Of a stretch of 64,000 bases of DNA, positions 56,061-64,000 are shown piece by piece. The stretch's first letter is position 1; each line of letters begins with the position of its first letter. Location: contig BDIU01000028.1 of the NCBI GenBank assembly GCA_002118135.1, positions 130,711 through 194,710 of the forward strand, given 5' to 3'. This DNA comes from Trebouxia sp. TZW2008. Lineage: Eukaryota > Chlorophyta > Trebouxiophyceae > Trebouxiales > Trebouxiaceae. The notes under the pieces were generated by a model that was not told the origin of the DNA, made no database searches, and saw only the letters and a list, made by a program, of their open reading frames with translations. The translations under genes were made by a program, and so were the position numbers.

Positions 56061-57299
56061 GGCGTAAAGTGCCAAGGCTCAAAGTCACATCTGGCCACAT
56101 GCTTAGTGCTTGCACCAGAGACTTTGTGCTTCTGAGCACACTCAACACTGATACATCCATTAGCAAAACGTGAATGTGTTTCATGTCATGCAGCTTGATC
56201 ACATTGCCTTACTCATGATCATCATGTGCACATCTGTTGCTTGCTATTGTGCTGCTGCTTGCCTTGGTGTCTGATACATGCCAGGCAGTGTGTGAAAACA
56301 CGCTTGCTGTGCAGCTGCAACCTATATCACCACTTCAGGAGCCCCTGCACCTGCCCCTGGAGGCACGCATGGCAATTCTCTCACTCCTGCCTCGATAGGA
56401 GACCGCTGACGCTTCTGCGTATTTGGGTTGCTCTCAAGATTTGGTGTTGCAACGGAGCACTCCTCAAGCCAGCAGCAAACTAGCAAGGCCCAGCAGAACA
56501 TCTGCCAGCGACCAGTGTTGATTGCACTGAAATAAGGCTCAGGGTCGTCTGCTTGACAATGCATTCCCCAGGCCTGATTTTTGCATAGTGATAATTTATT
56601 TGAGGGGTCTGCATATTTGAGGATCTGTCAATTTCCCATCAGATCGTCTACGTCCATGCACTGCCAGCGTAGCTACTGGCTGTATAGTCAAAGCTCACTG
56701 GGACCATCACAGCCTGTTGTTGTATTGACTACTTACTTGGATTCCTTAGCTTATATGTGTGCAGTATCCACTTGATGAGGCGACCTGGCATTGCTGCACA
56801 AAAGGAGTTGTGCTAGTGCCGCAGGCAGACTTGATGATGATTTCGAGCCATTGAGCATTTCCTAAGTTAGGTGAAACGTTGTCTGCAATCAATAAGTTAC
56901 TGTTACTATCAGAGTTAACTTGAGTCCAAGGTCAATGCATCATCTGCCCAAACAAGAGTGGCGGCCCAAGGCGAACAGCAGCAGAAACGGGACACGGGCG
57001 TGCATGTTCGTTTGACAGCACAGCCAGGGACGCTCATCATGCATAAGGCGTTCTGCTGCTGCTGCAAGGAAGTGTTGAGCTGTGTTTATTCGACAACCAT
57101 GAACCTGAATCACACTAGCACTGAGTCTCGTCTGACATTGACATAGCAATACAGTATCTAAGTGACTCCTGCAGGCGTTTGAGGCCAGATAATGTGCGCA
57201 AAGCAAACTAGTCATTGAGTGCTGGTACAAAACGGCAAGAACAGGGCACCAGTGCTCAGAGCGATCTAGCAGCTGTGCCAAATTAAAAAGGTACTCTAA
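56061..57299. other. intergenic stretch
   Basis: About 1.2 kb between the small membrane protein gene and the 3' flank of LETM1. I see no gene, RNA or element here. Confidence 0.5.
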
Positions 57300-57530
57300 G
57301 CTGTTCACAAAAAGCCAGCAAAGAGATTCTTCTCCTGAGCATTATCACCAGATCAAGGATTAAGTCTATACTTTCAGTGAGAAGTTGGCAACGCTGGGGA
57401 TAATCACCACACCAAGAAAGAAGTGTACACTGCTATGCTTCGTGACCAGGCAAGAAAGAAGACCAGACTTTCTGTGGAAGGTCAGCAAGGGTGTCGTGTT
57501 TTTGGGAATCATGACCAGGGAAAGCAGGAA
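57300..57530. repeat. decayed copies of the LETM1 3' end beyond its stop codon
   Basis: Three to four units of about 60-70 bp downstream of the LETM1 stop (57533) repeat its last 65 bp. The shared plus-strand core is TTTCTGTGAAAGGCCAGCAA then GGGCATCATCACCAGAAGCA; diverged forms start near 57305, 57370 and 57465. Confidence 0.7.
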
Positions 57531-57532
57531 GT

Positions 57533-59938
57533 CTACACTTTCTGTGAAAGGCCAGCAAGAGTATCTCTTTTCTGGGCATCATCACCAGAAGCAGGTTTGC
57601 TGCCTGGGGACGCCAGCGCCATCAGATTGGACACATTGATTGGGCCCTCTTTGGCTTCACCATATGCATTCAGCTTCTCTAGTAGCATTCGCAGTTCATC
57701 CTCACCCAGTTGGTCACCCAAGAAACTCATGGCTGTTTCCAGCTCCTCACGACTTATCTGCAAGCCAGAAACCAGACCCTTTGTCGGCAGATGCAGAAAG
57801 ATGCCCGTGGCCATGTCAAGACCTGAAAATCACCTCTACAATGGCAACGGCAGGACTTGCTGGCCAGCAACAGTTGCAGCTCACAATTCCTTCCAGCTTT
57901 TCTGACTTGGGTGCAGTCAAACACAAAAATGATGCTGTAGCAAGCAAAACGTCTGCAAATGCTTTGACTGAAACAGCTCTGTGCATTGCTTGGCAAGAAG
58001 CAAATCAAGGTGCTCAATTGCGCAAGCTGAAAGTGAGCACAATGCAGGTGATTACAGAATGGCAGAGACGAGTACAGTGATACGTTGCTCCCAAGAAGTG
58101 CATTTTGCACAAGCTGTCACAAGCTGTCACCAGCTGTCACAAGCTGAAACCATTTTGCAAATATTCTAAAATGAATGATTCGACTTACCAGGCCATCATT
58201 GTCAAGATCCAGTATGTGCATGCGCTCGCCAATCTTCTCATCTACAGCATCCAGCTCTGCCTCAATGCGGCTCAGGATGCCTGACACCTTGTCAGCCAAG
58301 CGCTTTTGTGGCACAATCTCCTTCAGCTGATCTGGCCTCTCGACCTGAAAGACAGCATCAACAAAGGCAGTCCAGCACATGTGACAGACGGATGACCACA
58401 CATGCACCCCTGTACAGCAGAGTCATCTGCCACCATCACCAGTGCAAATATCTTGTCGGCATCAACAGCACAAACGCCTTGCCAGCATCACGTCAGGAAA
58501 CAAGTAGATCATGAACGAAAGCAGTGAGCTTTGTGACACATGCATCCTCTTTCTTTGCTGCCCTAATCAGCATTTCTTGTTTGATTGCCCAGCATTTAGC
58601 CATATATGAGTTAGGCACATGTCCCTATTCCAACATGAGGTGAACTCAGTAGCAACTTTGTTGAACACTAGCCAGCACAGCCTTCTTGGTAGATACCTTA
58701 GGAAATGTTATTTTCATAGGAGGTACATTATGCGCAACCCAGTCAATGACATTACACGTTGTTTTAGGGCCTGGGCACAGCAAGCTTGGCTGTCACATGC
58801 ATTAGATTATTACTGACTGACATTGACTGTATGACCCCCTGCTGGGTCCCCATGACAGTAAATGTATATTGATAATCTGCCCTCATTTGGTATGCTACGC
58901 TGTGCTATGCCATGCTGCTCTGCACTGTGCTGAGCTGTGCTATGCTATGCTGTGCTGTGCCGTGCTGTGCTTTGCTGCGACATGCCCAGTCAAGCAATGC
59001 CATGCTGAGCGCTAAGTGCTTGGGGACATGGGTTCCCTACGGTCCAAAGCAGCCCTCTACAGGCATCACATCAGCACTGATGTAGTTTTAGGTCATGCTT
59101 GATAGCAGCACCAGGTCATGCTGGTAAGTTCTGCTGCAACCTCAGACAGCTTGAGTAGCCACAAGGGTAGCTTACATGCACACCGCCGTGGTGGAAGACC
59201 ATGGACATGGAGCCTCTGTTGGAGACCTCAGAGTTGAGGCGCGTGATCTCCGTCTTCACCAAGTCCATGAAAGTCTCACGCTCTGTGCTCACACCACTAC
59301 CGCTGGCCAGCACTGCCAGAGCACTGCACCACCGCAAAGCTTATCAATGCAATACAAGTGTATAACAACTTTGTGGTTACTTGGTTTGCAACGTCATTTT
59401 CACACTTTCTCGCAAAATCATGCTGGAAAGAAGTGCCAGAGATTTGTGCAGCTCAAAGCTGCATCAGTACTCTGTTGCCAGACAGACAGGGAATCATCGT
59501 CATCTACATCTTCAGTGCACCTTTCCATGTACAAAGCCGACTTGAGCGGCCAGGACTGTTGCAGCATTGTACTGTGGCACTTGATGATACTCAGATGATA
59601 ATCGTCGCTTGTACAAAACATTAACAAGTTCTAAGGTGTTGACTACACATGACGTTGCTGGGAGACATACAATGCATGCTTCCAAACATGCACAAGCTCT
59701 GTCGGCTGTGTTTTCAGCAGTCAATGTCATGTGAAACGCATATACCATCAGCAGAAGCGCATGTCACTCACCTGATGACCTTGCGCATTTTGTCTTTCTT
59801 TGCCATTCTCAGCTTGGTGTTCTTCTCCTCCTCTGACTCACCAGCATCCAACACATCCATTACCGCACTGGCGGCTGCCTCACGTACCACAGCAGCAGCT
59901 GCTGCAGCAGCTGCCATCTCAGGCGCTGACTGGTCAGG
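57533..59938 (-). CDS. LETM1: LETM1 C-terminal half (5' part not found)
   Basis: Four exons join in phase: 59938-59772, 59323-59176, 58344-58189 and 57757-57533 (about 231 codons). They read AVMDVLDAGESEEEKNTKLR, FMDLVKTEITRLNSEVSN, then PQKRLADKVSGILSRIEAEL, DAVDEKIGERMHI, and an EF-hand loop DLDNDGLISREE (Asp 1, 3, 5; Glu 12), ending INVSNLMALA plus a tail. This is the coiled-coil and EF-hand region of LETM1, the inner mitochondrial membrane protein of K+/H+ (Ca2+/H+) exchange. The LETM1 membrane segment and ribosome-binding domain should be encoded upstream (above 59938), but only copies of exon 1 and plus-strand genes lie there. Either this is a 5'-truncated gene, a short EF-hand paralogue (possible start at 59950), or the region is rearranged or misassembled. 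Confidence 0.75.
58525..58880 (+). mobile_element. 5'-truncated LINE relic in a LETM1 intron
   Basis: On the plus strand a frame reads LCDTCILFLCCPNQHFLFDC, then PAFSHI, a stop at about 58606, then VRHMSLFQHEVNSVATLLN and LLGRYLRKC. This is the Cys-rich FDCPAF-type C-terminus typical of non-LTR retrotransposon reverse transcriptases. It is followed by a non-coding tail with GACCCCCTGCTGGGTCCC. The in-frame stop and short length show a dead fragment. Confidence 0.65.
58890..58982. repeat. CTGTG/CATG-rich low-complexity tract
   Basis: Degenerate pentamer repeats (GCTATGCTGTGCTGTGC and similar) over about 90 bp, just after the LINE relic, in a LETM1 intron. No coding value. Confidence 0.8.
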
Positions 59939-59954
59939 CTGCATTGCCACATAC

Positions 59955-60235
59955 AGTGTCAGATGTCTTAGTCATCTTTATGCTTGTGCTAGCTTCAGGC
60001 AAGATATGCAGTGGCTGCTGCCTCACGCACCACAGCAGCAGCTGCTGCAGCAGCTGCTATCTCAGGCGCTGACTGATCAGGTTGCATTGCCAACACAGTG
60101 TCAGATGTCTTAGTCAATCTTTGTACTTATGCTAGTTTCAGGTAAGATATACAGCAGCTACAGCGTCACACGTCACAGCAGCTGCTGCAGCAGCAGCAGC
60201 CATGTCAGCAGCCATGAGCATGCTCAAGCAGTGAC
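59955..60235. repeat. two upstream copies of the first visible LETM1 exon head
   Basis: The head of exon 59938 ([21 protein letters not shown] on the minus strand) with its GCAATGCAG acceptor is repeated near 60090-60000 and 60235-60150. The plus-strand core GCAGCAGCTGCTGCAGCAGC is shared. The second copy is more decayed. Confidence 0.8.
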
Positions 60236-60479
60236 AAAATAAGCCTGCAATGCAATGTTCGTCGCAACATTACATTTTGCAGCTTGCCTGCCTGTCACTT
60301 CAGACACTTGGCAAGACAACATGCTTTAGACGTCCAGAAAAAAGGTGTGCCGTGCATGACATTGTTGGTGCAAAGGCTTACAGGCCCCATGTCATTTGGG
60401 ACAAACCTGGCTGCCTCACGTGTTATGTCTGCAGCTTACAAAAGATCGTGACAATGCAATCAATGAGCACTGTCATCCT

Positions 60480-60906
60480 GCTGCACCCGCATGTTGTGAC
60501 GTGTGTGCAGTTCACAGTCTATGGCAGTGCACGGCAGTGCTCACTCCAGGATGGTGCAAGCCAGTGAACCTTCCATGTCCCTGGCCCATACGGGTGCAGG
60601 TGGGGACGGGTCTGGTTGGTCTCTTGCAGGACAAGCTCAATAGGCTGCGCATGAGCAACATCATCACATTGTACACGCCGGCTTTACTTGCCATGTCTGC
60701 AGCTCACAGTCCATGGCAGTGCACGGCAGTGCCCACTCCATGATGGTGCAAGCCAGTGGACCTTCCATGTCCCTGGCCCATACGGGTGCAGGTGGGGACG
60801 GGTCTGGCTGGTCTCTTGCAGGACAAGCTCAATAGGCTGCGCATGAGTAACATCATCACATTGTACACGCCTGCTCTGACGTACTTGCCATGTCTGCAGC
60901 TCACAG
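60480..60906. repeat. two upstream copies of the exon at 60907
   Basis: Units of about 195-200 bp (roughly 60500-60700 and 60700-60900) repeat the acceptor CTGCAGCTCACAG and exon head of the next gene (functional AHSMMVQASGPSMSLAHGG). The core GGTGCAAGCCAGTGGACCTT is shared. They also contain the QDKLNRL segment followed by GCATGAGCAACATCATCACA. The minus-strand ORFs across them are shadows. Confidence 0.8.
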
Positions 60907-62424
60907 TCCATGGCAGTGCACGGCAGTGCCCACTCCATGATGGTGCAAGCCAGTGGGCCTTCCATGTCCCTGGCCCATGGGGGTGCAGGCGGGGCAGGCC
61001 TGGTGGGTCCCCTGCAGGACAAGCTCAACAGGCTGCTAATGAACAACAATGGCAGCCCTGCCAAGTCCTCTGCGCATGGCTCACTCATGGCTGCTGGCCG
61101 CTATGACAACCTCAGTGCTTCATTGTCTCAGCCTGTCAAGGTAAGCTTGCGACTTGAACAGCCAACACAGTTCATAGCTGTTGATGGAGAAGCAGATGCA
61201 TTGTGGCAGAGCCATGACTCTTAAACTTTCCAGTACTTGATCTGGCAGTGAGCCATGGAGACCTGTGATCACAGGTCCTGTGCTTGTCAGTAAGCAACAA
61301 CGTGCTTGTGGTGCTTTTGACATCAAGTTGCGCTTGACACACAAAATCAAGCAGCAGCACTTCTGTTTCTTGACAGCACATTTTTGCAGCCATTGCTCAT
61401 CTGAATGCAGATCCTTCCTGCATGCCAGCTTGCTGGGCCAGCAGCTCACTTATGCAATGCAAATGTGCAGCCATTAGACTGGACAAACTGCCTTACAAGC
61501 TAGCACAGTCAGCCTCCTGAATAATGAGGGTCATGCCTGTTGATGTGTTGCAAATGACAGCTGGTGCAATGTGTCCAGGGGCGAGTGCCTGGTACTCCCT
61601 ACAACACACCAGCACAGCAGCTGAAGACAGCTTCAGTGCAGTCACCGATGCACATGACAGATGAGAACTTGCTCCTGCATGTAAGTCATGCTCTCCTCGG
61701 ACCAGTTGTTGCTTGCAGTGGAATGAACAGATGCATGTGCATTTGTCAGTGCTGTTCGAGCGTGATTGAATTGGTGATTGCTGTTGGCGGAACTCATGGT
61801 CACCCTGTGAAACTTAGTATGCGAGAGCATGTGCTTGCGCATGTTACGCTCGACTGCACTACGCAGATGTTCCAGTGTGTAGAACGATCTTGATGGATGA
61901 CGTTTTGTGGCTAACACCTTTGTCTTTGCACTATAGGACCAAAGGCCACTGGGATGCTGGATGAGATCAGATGCACCAATGATGGGGTCACCAGCCTCTT
62001 CAAGCAGATCTGTGAATGCAACGAGCCCAGTCTCAGGTACATCAATCTCACATCACAGAAGCAAAGCTTACTATACAAGAGCATGCCTGTAGCACATCAG
62101 CAAAGCTCGTCAGCGCAAGGCTGATAAATGTTGTGAACCTGTATGCCAAAAGTCTTTGCATGGCCCCGTAAGGACCTTGTCAAGAAACCTGTCCTATGAA
62201 CTAAAAGTATCAGGCAAATTGTCAAGTTTGGAAACAGCCTTTCCTGGTTGGGTGCAGGCAGCAAGTATGCACACGCAGCCAACAGGGGCGAGGCAGGCAG
62301 AACAAAGACAGCTTCAAAAGGTCCCAGCAATCTGCCAGAAACATCAGCACTTGAAGCTTCTGGACATCACACGCCAACCTCACAGGAAAGCCAAGCTGCA
62401 TCATGGCGTGAAGACCCATGCTGA
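60907..62424 (+). CDS. 3' exons of an unrecognised plus-strand gene
   Basis: Four exons agree in phase and have good splice sites: 60907-61140, 61579-61680, 61937-62036 and 62258-62424, ending at TGA. The 165 or so residues are low in hydrophobics: GLVGPLQDKLNRLLMNNNG, SLMAAGRYDNLSASLSQPVK, GRVPGTPYNTPAQQLKTASV, MHMTDENLLLHDQRPL and a Ser/Ala-rich tail ending SWREDPC. No domain is recognised. No start codon or 5' exon is identifiable; upstream there are only copies of its own first visible exon and, beyond those, the 5'-less LETM1 gene on the other strand. Confidence 0.6.
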
Positions 62425-62780
62425 CTCACAGACAGCTAATGCCTTGGTTGGATTTTCCTTTTGATTTGGGATGGTGCTGTTGAAGTTTGTGTTGATAGAC
62501 TGTTCAATTGTCAGTCTGTGCTGCACCTATTGCGCAACGACCTCAACCAGCAGTGCTCAGCAGACATGCCATGAGTTGCACCACTTGTATGTACTTTCCC
62601 TTGCCAGAAAGCAAGGTGTGTACTGCCATTGCTAGCATTGCAAGATTGCCATGCTGTTCTGCAGGCGTCAACTTGATTTGTGATTCACAACCAGCTCTGC
62701 TTACTTTTGATTGGTTCAGCCTCTGCACATGCTGTACATGTGATCACCCTGCTGTTCAGGGCCAGGACTGCAAGTGTAGC

Positions 62781-63243
62781 TCACAAAAACGATTGTAGAG
62801 CTTCCAGCAAGTTGCCTTGATGTTCTCGCAGTCTCCTGTCAGCTGTCTTTGAGTCCACTTCAAATTCTGCAGCTATGATATCCACATCTGCTTTATTGAC
62901 CTTGACAGCTGCCAGCTGTGTGTCCCTGCACAAATACTGCATCAATGAGCAATTACAGAGGGCTTGTGCAGCAGGCTGTTGAACAGCAGGTCACCTGCGC
63001 CTCTGAGCTTCCCGATCTGCTTTTTGTGAAGCTATCAGTCCTGCCATAGCAGTGTGCACTTTGTTTGCGTCCAGCTCTTTCTCTTCCACCTGTGTGGAAA
63101 GTCACCCTGTCGGTCGGTGCATTCGACATCTGAGTTAGCGCGCGGCAAGCTGAACTGACATGGTCTGTGAGTTGGTCAAGCGCTTTGTCTTGAGCGGCTT
63201 GATCTTTGTTAGCTAGTCCAAGCTGTTCTGGCTCTTCGGCCAT
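62781..63243 (-). CDS. HYPK: HYPK, NatA-associated chaperone-like protein
   Basis: Exons 63243-63160, 63089-62995 and 62925-62781 join in phase to 107 aa, the usual length. After an acidic start (MAEEPEQLGLANKDQAAQDK) the protein has LTDHVEEKELDANKVHTAMA, a charged linker ADREAQRRR, and the C-terminal UBA-like domain VKVNKADVDIIAAEFEVD followed by TADRRLREHQGNLLEAL, matching the LREHMGNVVEAL end of human HYPK. HYPK binds and regulates the cytosolic NatA N-terminal acetyltransferase (NAA10/NAA15) at the ribosome. Head-to-head with plastid bL9, 219 bp apart. Confidence 0.9.
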
Positions 63244-63462
63244 GGTAGCTAAACGTGGCTAGCCAGCTTCATGCACGGGCGCGTTGGAGCAATTGACGGC
63301 TCATCGAGCATGCCATCACCATGTAGCGGACGCACCCCGAGTAGCAAGAGTAGCACACTTGTTTATGTACTCAATAATGGTCTCGGAGCGATGCGGCTTT
63401 AGCTTTGTTTTCACGACCTGTCGCTTTCAAGATAAGCAAGCGACCGCGAGTGGGGAGTTGCA
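63244..63462. promoter_or_regulatory. shared divergent promoter region
   Basis: 219 bp between the start codons of HYPK (-) and plastid bL9 (+), which must contain both promoters. Both genes serve protein synthesis, one cytosolic and one plastid. No specific element is recognised. Confidence 0.45.
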
Positions 63463-64000
63463 ATGGCGCAACTTTGCCTCGGTCAGTCTGCAGGGTTGCG
63501 GCAACTGCCAGCGGTAAGATCAGCCCGTTCCGAAGTCCTCTCCGACCGAGTTCGAGTTGTGAAAGCTACTTCTGCGTGCGCGCAAGCATCGTCTTAGCCT
63601 TGGTACATGCGCTGCAGAGCTTTCAGCCGAACAACGCACGCCAGTTTCAGCAACCCCGTGTATGCCGGACCAGAACAAATGGTCCACTGCAAATTTTCGC
63701 CAACAAAAAAGTCAAGAAGACACAAGAGGTAACACAGCCACAATCTGACATCGTGTGGTACTCAATTGCATAGTCTTGTCATCAGTGCATGTCGACGGGC
63801 ACTCGCTTGACACACATGCAGCCCATTATGTTGTCTTGTATAGCTTATGCTGAGCAAGGGAGACTGGCCTAATAATAGTCATCTTGTGGTGCAGGTTGTT
63901 GTGACTCAGAGGGGCTCTAAAAGAGGCATGGGTGCTGTGGGGGAGCTGACCAGAGTCTCTTCTGGGTACTTCAGAAACTACCTGCACCCCCAGAAACTAG
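63463..64000 (+). CDS. PRPL9: plastid ribosomal protein bL9c, 5' part
   Basis: Exons 63463-63513, 63618-63728 and 63895 to beyond the right edge join in phase. The first 17 codons (MAQLCLGQSAGLRQLPA) plus the Arg/Gln-rich second exon make a transit peptide. The mature part starts near KKVKKTQEVVVTQRGSKRG and continues GAVGELTRVSSGYFRNYLHP, the N-terminal signature of bacterial-type L9 (VxLxxDVxxLGxxGxxxxVxxGYxRNYLxP). bL9 binds 23S rRNA at the base of the L1 stalk. The gene is cut by the window edge in the third exon. Confidence 0.85.

Noticed and set aside
60512..61088. Minus-strand ORFs with repeated segments at 60.5-61.1 kb, considered as the missing LETM1 5' exons
   Set aside because: They show no LETM1 similarity and are antisense to the duplicated plus-strand exon, which has phase-consistent partners.
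62781..63243. Explaining LETM1 as a gene whose 5' exons lie beyond HYPK, with other genes nested in its introns
   Set aside because: It would require a LETM1 intron spanning two or more complete genes; no LETM1-like coding is seen between 60.2 and 64.0 kb.
1..64000. CRISPR arrays, tRNA or rRNA genes, bacterial operons, telomere repeats
   Set aside because: None seen. The tandem arrays present are minisatellites or exon-edge copies without spacer structure, and I found no tRNA cloverleaf or rRNA sequence by eye.

Overview
The window is nuclear DNA of a green alga (Chlorophyta; Trebouxiophyceae is only a guess). Genes are split into many short exons with GT-AG and some GC-AG introns. Several products carry plastid transit peptides: a DUF3611 protein, an FdC-like ferredoxin and ribosomal protein bL9c. 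The site-1 protease is of the plant type, and a formin joins a RhoGAP-like domain to FH1-FH2, an arrangement known from early-diverging green plants. An axonemal ZMYND12-family gene suggests a flagellated stage. There is nothing prokaryotic here. I rebuilt the exon models by hand from splice sites, unbroken reading phase and family similarity; no search was run.

Layout. 0.75-6.0 kb: a DUF3228-like gene (-) head-to-head with a plastid-targeted unknown (+), then SEC62 (+). 6.2-10.6 kb: a ZMYND12-like axonemal gene (-) head-to-head with an arylalkylamine N-acetyltransferase (+). 10.7-13.4 kb: gene-poor, with a broken leucine-rich ORF and a LINE tail. 13.4-25.8 kb: site-1 protease (-), 17 exons, about 1273 aa. 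27.8-48.8 kb: a giant RhoGAP-FH1-FH2 formin (+), about 25 exons and 2960 aa. 49.4-51.2 kb: a Ser-rich unknown (+). 51.6-54.8 kb: an FdC-like ferredoxin (-) head-to-head with a DUF3611 membrane protein (+). 55.6-56.1 kb: a small membrane protein (+). 57.5-59.9 kb: the C-terminal half of LETM1 (-). 60.9-62.4 kb: the 3' exons of an unknown gene (+). 62.8-64 kb: HYPK (-) head-to-head with plastid bL9 (+), which runs off the right edge.

Functions. The genes cover protein entry and processing in the secretory pathway (SEC62, site-1 protease), actin assembly (formin), plastid redox and translation (ferredoxin, bL9c, DUF3611), mitochondrial ion exchange (LETM1), nascent-chain acetylation (HYPK) and the axoneme (ZMYND12-like). 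They do not form one pathway. Four pairs share divergent promoters of about 100-280 bp.

The most unusual property runs through the whole window. Introns beside many exons carry diverged tandem copies of the exon edge together with its splice site. Copies of exon heads lie upstream and copies of exon tails lie downstream. This occurs in at least six independent genes. In the protease one such copy appears to have become coding.
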